DNA from: Sphaerisporangium sp. TRM90804
GTDB lineage: Bacteria; Actinomycetota; Actinomycetes; Streptosporangiales; Streptosporangiaceae
Reading direction: 5' to 3'
NCBI RefSeq assembly: GCF_029846175.1
Contig: NZ_JARWAC010000033.1
Span: forward strand, 1-64,000
Length of the DNA: 64,000 bases
Shown here: positions 60,900-64,000 of the stretch, one piece after another
How positions within the stretch are numbered: the stretch's first letter is position 1
How the letters are laid out: every line of letters begins with the position of its first letter
Made by a program: the position numbers and the translations under genes
Notes under the pieces: model-generated
Seen by the model: the letters and a program-made list of their open reading frames with translations, nothing else
What the model was told of the DNA's origin: nothing
The model's database searches: none

Positions 60900-61547
60900 G
60901 TGCGCGAAGGCAAGGCCGGCCCCGAGTCGGCGCAGACCCTGGAGCGAGGGCTCCGGCTGCTGCGCCTGCTCGCCGACGGCCATCGCGGGCGCACGCCGAC
61001 CGAGCTGGCGCAGGAGCTGGGCCTGAGCCGCCCCATCGTCTACCGGCTGCTCACCACGCTGCAGAACGAGGGCTTCGCCCGCAGGGACGCCGAGGGCCGC
61101 GCCCACCTGGGCTTCGGCGTGCTGGCCCTGGCGCGCGCCGTCCAGCCGTTGTTGCGCGCCGCCGCGCTGCCCGCGCTGCGGCGCCTCGCCGAGGACACCG
61201 GGGCCACCGCCCACCTGACGGCCGCCGAGGGCGACGAGGGTCTGGCCATCGCCGTCGTCGAGCCGACCTGGACCGACCTGCACGTGGCCTACCGGGAGGG
61301 CTCGCGCCACCCGCTTGCGCGCGGCGCGGCCGGCCTGGCGATCCTGGCGCACCGCGCCGGGCGCACCGGGTTCCAGGTCACCGAGGGCCAGCTCCAGGAG
61401 GGCGCGCGCGGCGTCGCCGCTCCGCTGCCGAGCGTGCCCTGGCTGGAGGCGTCCGTCGGCATCGTGACCTTCGGCGCCCTCGACACCGCCACCCTCGGCC
61501 CCCGCGTCGTCCAGGCGGCGGCCGAACTGGGCGAGGCCCTGGCGTGA
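60900..61547 (+). CDS. IclR-family transcriptional regulator
   Basis: 215 residues. N-terminal winged helix (about 10-70) with LERGLRLLRLLADG and RTPTELAQELGLSRPIVYRLL, shown as LGLSRPIVYRLL. The C-terminal effector domain is short and Ala/Leu-rich, ending early compared with the family's usual 250 residues. GTG 60900 is supported by the -10 box just upstream; the longer frame to 60714 is low quality. Target unknown; it lies apart from catabolic genes. Confidence 0.85.
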   Translation: MREGKAGPESAQTLERGLRLLRLLADGHRGRTPTELAQELGLSRPIVYRLLTTLQNEGFARRDAEGRAHLGFGVLALARAVQPLLRAAALPALRRLAEDTGATAHLTAAEGDEGLAIAVVEPTWTDLHVAYREGSRHPLARGAAGLAILAHRAGRTGFQVTEGQLQEGARGVAAPLPSVPWLEASVGIVTFGALDTATLGPRVVQAAAELGEALA

Positions 61548-61615
61548 CCCTCCTCCAGCCGTTGGCGTGATTCCCCGGGCCTTGCGTGATCCCGTGTCGG
61601 CGCCCTTCGGCCGGA

Positions 61616-61963
61616 TCACGGCGGGCAGGCACGCGCGGCGATGGCGGTGGCGGCCGATGACGGGTCGTCGGCGCTGTGGGCCTCCACGGGCAGGCCGTCG
61701 GGCTGTTTGACGAGGTGCCAGGCTCCGCCGTTCGGCACGTCGACCACGGTGACGGTGACGATCAGCCGGGCGTCGGCGTAGACGTCCATCTCCGGGGGGC
61801 GCAGGACGGGCGGGTAGTAGCCCCGCCGCATGGAGAGGTGGATGCGCTCGACGGGACGGCAGCGCAGGCCGTGCGACTCCAATTCCTTCCGCAGATCGCC
61901 GAGCGCCCGGCGGTGCTCCTCGGCGGCCTCCTCCGGCATCCCGAACATCACCAGGTCGCTCAC
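61616..61963 (-). CDS. Small protein of unknown function next to the XRE regulator
   Basis: 115 residues. An N-terminal helix (EEAAEEHRRALGDLRKEL) is followed by beta-like segments with RIHLSMRRGYYPP and RLIVTVTVVDV. No domain is recognised. Its ATG overlaps the stop of the upstream gene (ATGA), so the two are one transcription unit, divergent from the XRE regulator. Confidence 0.6.
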   Translation of the reverse strand: MSDLVMFGMPEEAAEEHRRALGDLRKELESHGLRCRPVERIHLSMRRGYYPPVLRPPEMDVYADARLIVTVTVVDVPNGGAWHLVKQPDGLPVEAHSADDPSSAATAIAARACPP

Positions 61964-62397
61964 GGCCGCGACCCCGGCCGGACGAGGCCGTCTCCGGCCG
62001 GGCGCCCCGTCCGCGACCGGCGCGCGGGGGCGAGGCCAGCGAGTTCGGACCCGCGCATGAGGGTGCGGAGCTCTTCCGGGGTGGCCGCTTGGAGGAGCGG
62101 TTCGCAGACCTCGGAGATGCGGGCGATGGCGTAGAAGCGGCGGGAGTAGGCCCCGTACATCACCAGCCAGCCGGGCTCAAGCAGGCCGAGTTGCTCGGCC
62201 CGAGCCCGCTGTCTCGCGTCCCAGACCTTCCGCCGCCCCTCCGGCCCCCGGTGTTCGGGCTGGGCGGCCGTCCCCCGGCGGTGGCGGCCGGCGGCCGGTC
62301 GGCGCGTGAACGGGAAGCGGGACGGCCGGGAGCAGGGCCGGGGAGGCGGCCTCTCGTGCGTCGTGCCGTCCGTCCAGGGGGATCCACGGTCGAACAT
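61960..62397 (-). CDS. Small protein of unknown function, divergent from the XRE regulator
   Basis: 145 residues. The N-terminal half is Pro/Arg-rich; the C-terminal half has the recognisable helical part ARAEQLGLLEPGWLVMYG and AYSRRFYAIARI, a pattern I have seen beside XRE/TPR regulators in actinomycetes without known function. ATG 62397 has CAGGAG 8 bases upstream. The start is 169 bases from that of the XRE gene; an 8-bp inverted repeat, CTCCTGGT (62406) facing ACCAGGAG (62471), spans this interval. Confidence 0.6.
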   Translation of the reverse strand: MFDRGSPWTDGTTHERPPPRPCSRPSRFPFTRRPAAGRHRRGTAAQPEHRGPEGRRKVWDARQRARAEQLGLLEPGWLVMYGAYSRRFYAIARISEVCEPLLQAATPEELRTLMRGSELAGLAPARRSRTGRPAGDGLVRPGSRP

Positions 62398-62565
62398 CTG
62401 TCGTACTCCTGGTCGACTTCGGGGCAAGTTTGGGAACTGGCGTTCTGTATCCGACTCGTCATTTAGAGTTACCAGGAGATTCGTACGCCGCCCCGAGGCC
62501 GGGCAAGAGCTGATCGACAGCAGCGATCAACTGTCGTTTCCGGCCACCCCGGAGGGAGAAAGAGC

Positions 62566-63933
62566 ATGCCCGCACTTCGCAAGAGCAGTGACCGATACCG
62601 GTCGATGGCCACCTATTTCGGGGCCCTTATTCGCGACCTTCGCGATTCCCACGAACTGCGGGTCGGCGAGCCGCTGACGGTGTCCCTGCTGGCGTCCCGC
62701 ACGGGCTACTCACCCTCGATGATCGGCCAGATCGAACGCGGCGAGAGCCTTCCCGAGACGGGCGCCCGTGTGGCGGCACTGGACGACGCCCTCCAGGCAC
62801 AGGGCCAACTGAAAACGCTGTGGCCACTGGTGCAACGTCTTGGTCACCGTCCAATGGACGAACTCAGCGCCGCGACAAACACGCTTAATCCGGGCTACCG
62901 TGAAAAAGTACCCTGCGCCCTCACCGGAGGAGACGACATGGAACGTCGCCATTTGTTCCAATTGGCCGCATGGGGACTTCTCGCCCAATCTCCGATCTTC
63001 AGCAACGGCGAGCACATCAGGCAGATGCTCGAACAAGCCCTTGGTACGGCTGAGGAGTTCACTGCGGACGACTGGGAGGCCAGGTGCGCCAACCACATGT
63101 ACGCCATCCTCAACCAGCAGCCGACGATCGTGCGCGAGGCCCTCTACGTCGATCTCCTGAGCGTCCGGCAGAAGCTCATTGGAACCAGCCCCGACAAGGC
63201 CGCCGACCTACAACGGATCACCGCGTGGATGTCCGTGATGTATGCGAACGTGCTCATGCGGCTCGGTGAGTACGGGCCTTCCCACCGATGGTTGGCCACA
63301 GCGAGACGCGCGGCGGACCTCTCAAGAGACCTCGACATGCAGGTGTGGGTTCGCGGAACGGCGGCCGTGTTCGCGCTCTACTCTCCGCTTCCACTCACAA
63401 CCACGCTGACTCTCGCCGAACAGGCGCAGTCCCTGGCGGGCGACCGGGTGACTCCCGGGCTCCTGCGCGCCGTGGCGGCCGAGGCTCAGGTACTGGCCGT
63501 CATGGGCCGACAGCGAGAAGCCGAGAACCGCCTCAACCACCTGCTCGACCTGGCTGGTCAAGCCGTCGCCGCAGAGGAGTTCAGCTGGACGGACGACGCG
63601 GTCTGGTTCACGGCGTCCTGGGTCTACTCGTACGGCGCCGAGGCCGAGAAGGCACGGGAGGCTCGCGACAACGTGCTCGCCTGCGCCCCTCGCTACCAGA
63701 GCCAGGTGAACGTACAACTGCACGAGGCCCTGTGCGTCGGCGCCGGCGGCGGCTACAACGAGGCACTGAACATCGCGACAGAGGTGATGTCCGACCTCGG
63801 CTCGGCCTATCGCACGTATCCCATGCTGTACACCGCCCGTCTGGTGCTCAACGCGGTGCCCCTAGAAGAACGACGCGCCCTGCCCGCCCTCGGCGACTAC
63901 CGCAAGGCCGTGAGCACCGATATCCGAACCTGA
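62566..63933 (+). CDS. XRE-family regulator with TPR-like C-terminus
   Basis: 455 residues. N-terminal helix-turn-helix (about 15-70): LASRTGYSPSMIGQIERGES. The rest (about 140-440) is helical repeats like TPRs in actinomycete Xre/SARP-related regulators (for example LGEYGPSHRWLATARRAADLSRD, shown as YGPSHRWLATARRA). ATG 62566 has GGAGGGAG upstream. It probably controls itself and the divergent small genes. Ligand unknown. Confidence 0.85.
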   Translation: MPALRKSSDRYRSMATYFGALIRDLRDSHELRVGEPLTVSLLASRTGYSPSMIGQIERGESLPETGARVAALDDALQAQGQLKTLWPLVQRLGHRPMDELSAATNTLNPGYREKVPCALTGGDDMERRHLFQLAAWGLLAQSPIFSNGEHIRQMLEQALGTAEEFTADDWEARCANHMYAILNQQPTIVREALYVDLLSVRQKLIGTSPDKAADLQRITAWMSVMYANVLMRLGEYGPSHRWLATARRAADLSRDLDMQVWVRGTAAVFALYSPLPLTTTLTLAEQAQSLAGDRVTPGLLRAVAAEAQVLAVMGRQREAENRLNHLLDLAGQAVAAEEFSWTDDAVWFTASWVYSYGAEAEKAREARDNVLACAPRYQSQVNVQLHEALCVGAGGGYNEALNIATEVMSDLGSAYRTYPMLYTARLVLNAVPLEERRALPALGDYRKAVSTDIRT

Positions 63934-64000
63934 CGACTGATGGCGCTGACCAGCCCCTCGGGCAGGCGCTCGCGTTGACATCGTCGCCAGGATGGCGGAT

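Noticed and set aside
1-64000. CRISPR arrays, insertion sequences, integrases
   Set aside because: No regularly spaced repeats, DDE transposase or recombinase motifs were found in any of the translations read.

Overview
The window is chromosomal DNA from a high-GC actinomycete. Third codon positions are strongly G/C, GTG and TTG starts are common, and several genes overlap at ATGA or GTGA. Other actinomycete markers are an AfsA-type hormone synthase, an ECF sigma factor paired with a CU044_5270-like protein, FHA and XRE/TPR proteins, and a probable leaderless regulator. The mix fits Streptosporangiales (Nonomuraea, Streptosporangium or Actinomadura relatives), but no rRNA or complete tRNA is present to confirm this.

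Positions 1-22000. A DUF11-repeat surface protein runs off the left edge. From about 3.2 to 19.7 kb lies a defence island whose coding sequence looks less GC-rich than its surroundings. It holds a C5-cytosine DNA methyltransferase, a small membrane protein on the opposite strand, a double winged-helix protein, a 1568-residue fusion of a sacsin/Hsp90-type ATPase with a DEAH helicase, a UvrD-like helicase, then DrmA (helicase) and DrmB (DUF1998), the core pair of DISARM. The last four genes overlap end to end. A very-short-patch-repair (Vsr) endonuclease gene follows on the other strand, after an FAD oxidoreductase gene. No drmC-like phospholipase-D nuclease is visible. Methylase, ATPase-helicase fusion, second helicase, DrmAB and Vsr together look like an unusual DISARM variant, and this is the main candidate for an undescribed system. 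A membrane-anchored nucleosidase next to it could be a separate conflict effector.

Positions 22000-38000. After an NrtR-like NUDIX regulator and about 500 non-coding bases come six collinear, mostly overlapping plus-strand genes. They encode a membrane protein, two coiled-coil proteins, a four-helix membrane protein, an OmpA-like lipoprotein, and an FHA/ABC ATPase/ABC-2 permease fusion. They look like one uncharacterised envelope machine. Facing them is a minus-strand operon for a small molecule: AfsA-like butyrolactone synthase, membrane methyltransferase, nitroreductase-SnoaL fusion, PEP-synthase-like enzyme and cytochrome P450.

Positions 38000-47000 hold ordinary small redox and regulatory genes: FMN reductase, DUF1772 protein, AraC regulator, DHFR-like reductase, PPOX protein, HxlR regulator, methyltransferase, multicopper oxidase, metallophosphatase and sulfite-oxidase-like enzyme.

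Positions 47000-64000. A GntR regulator diverges from an MFS transporter-pxpABC-DUF1445 operon for 5-oxoproline, and a palindrome lies inside the promoter spacer. Next are an SGNH hydrolase, a RidA protein, a FhuF-like iron protein with a metal-binding receptor, an MgtC protein, an EF-hand protein, an ECF sigma pair, a secreted protein, an IclR regulator, and an XRE/TPR regulator with two small divergent genes. Clear hairpin terminators sit at 19169, 52223 and 59358 between convergent genes.
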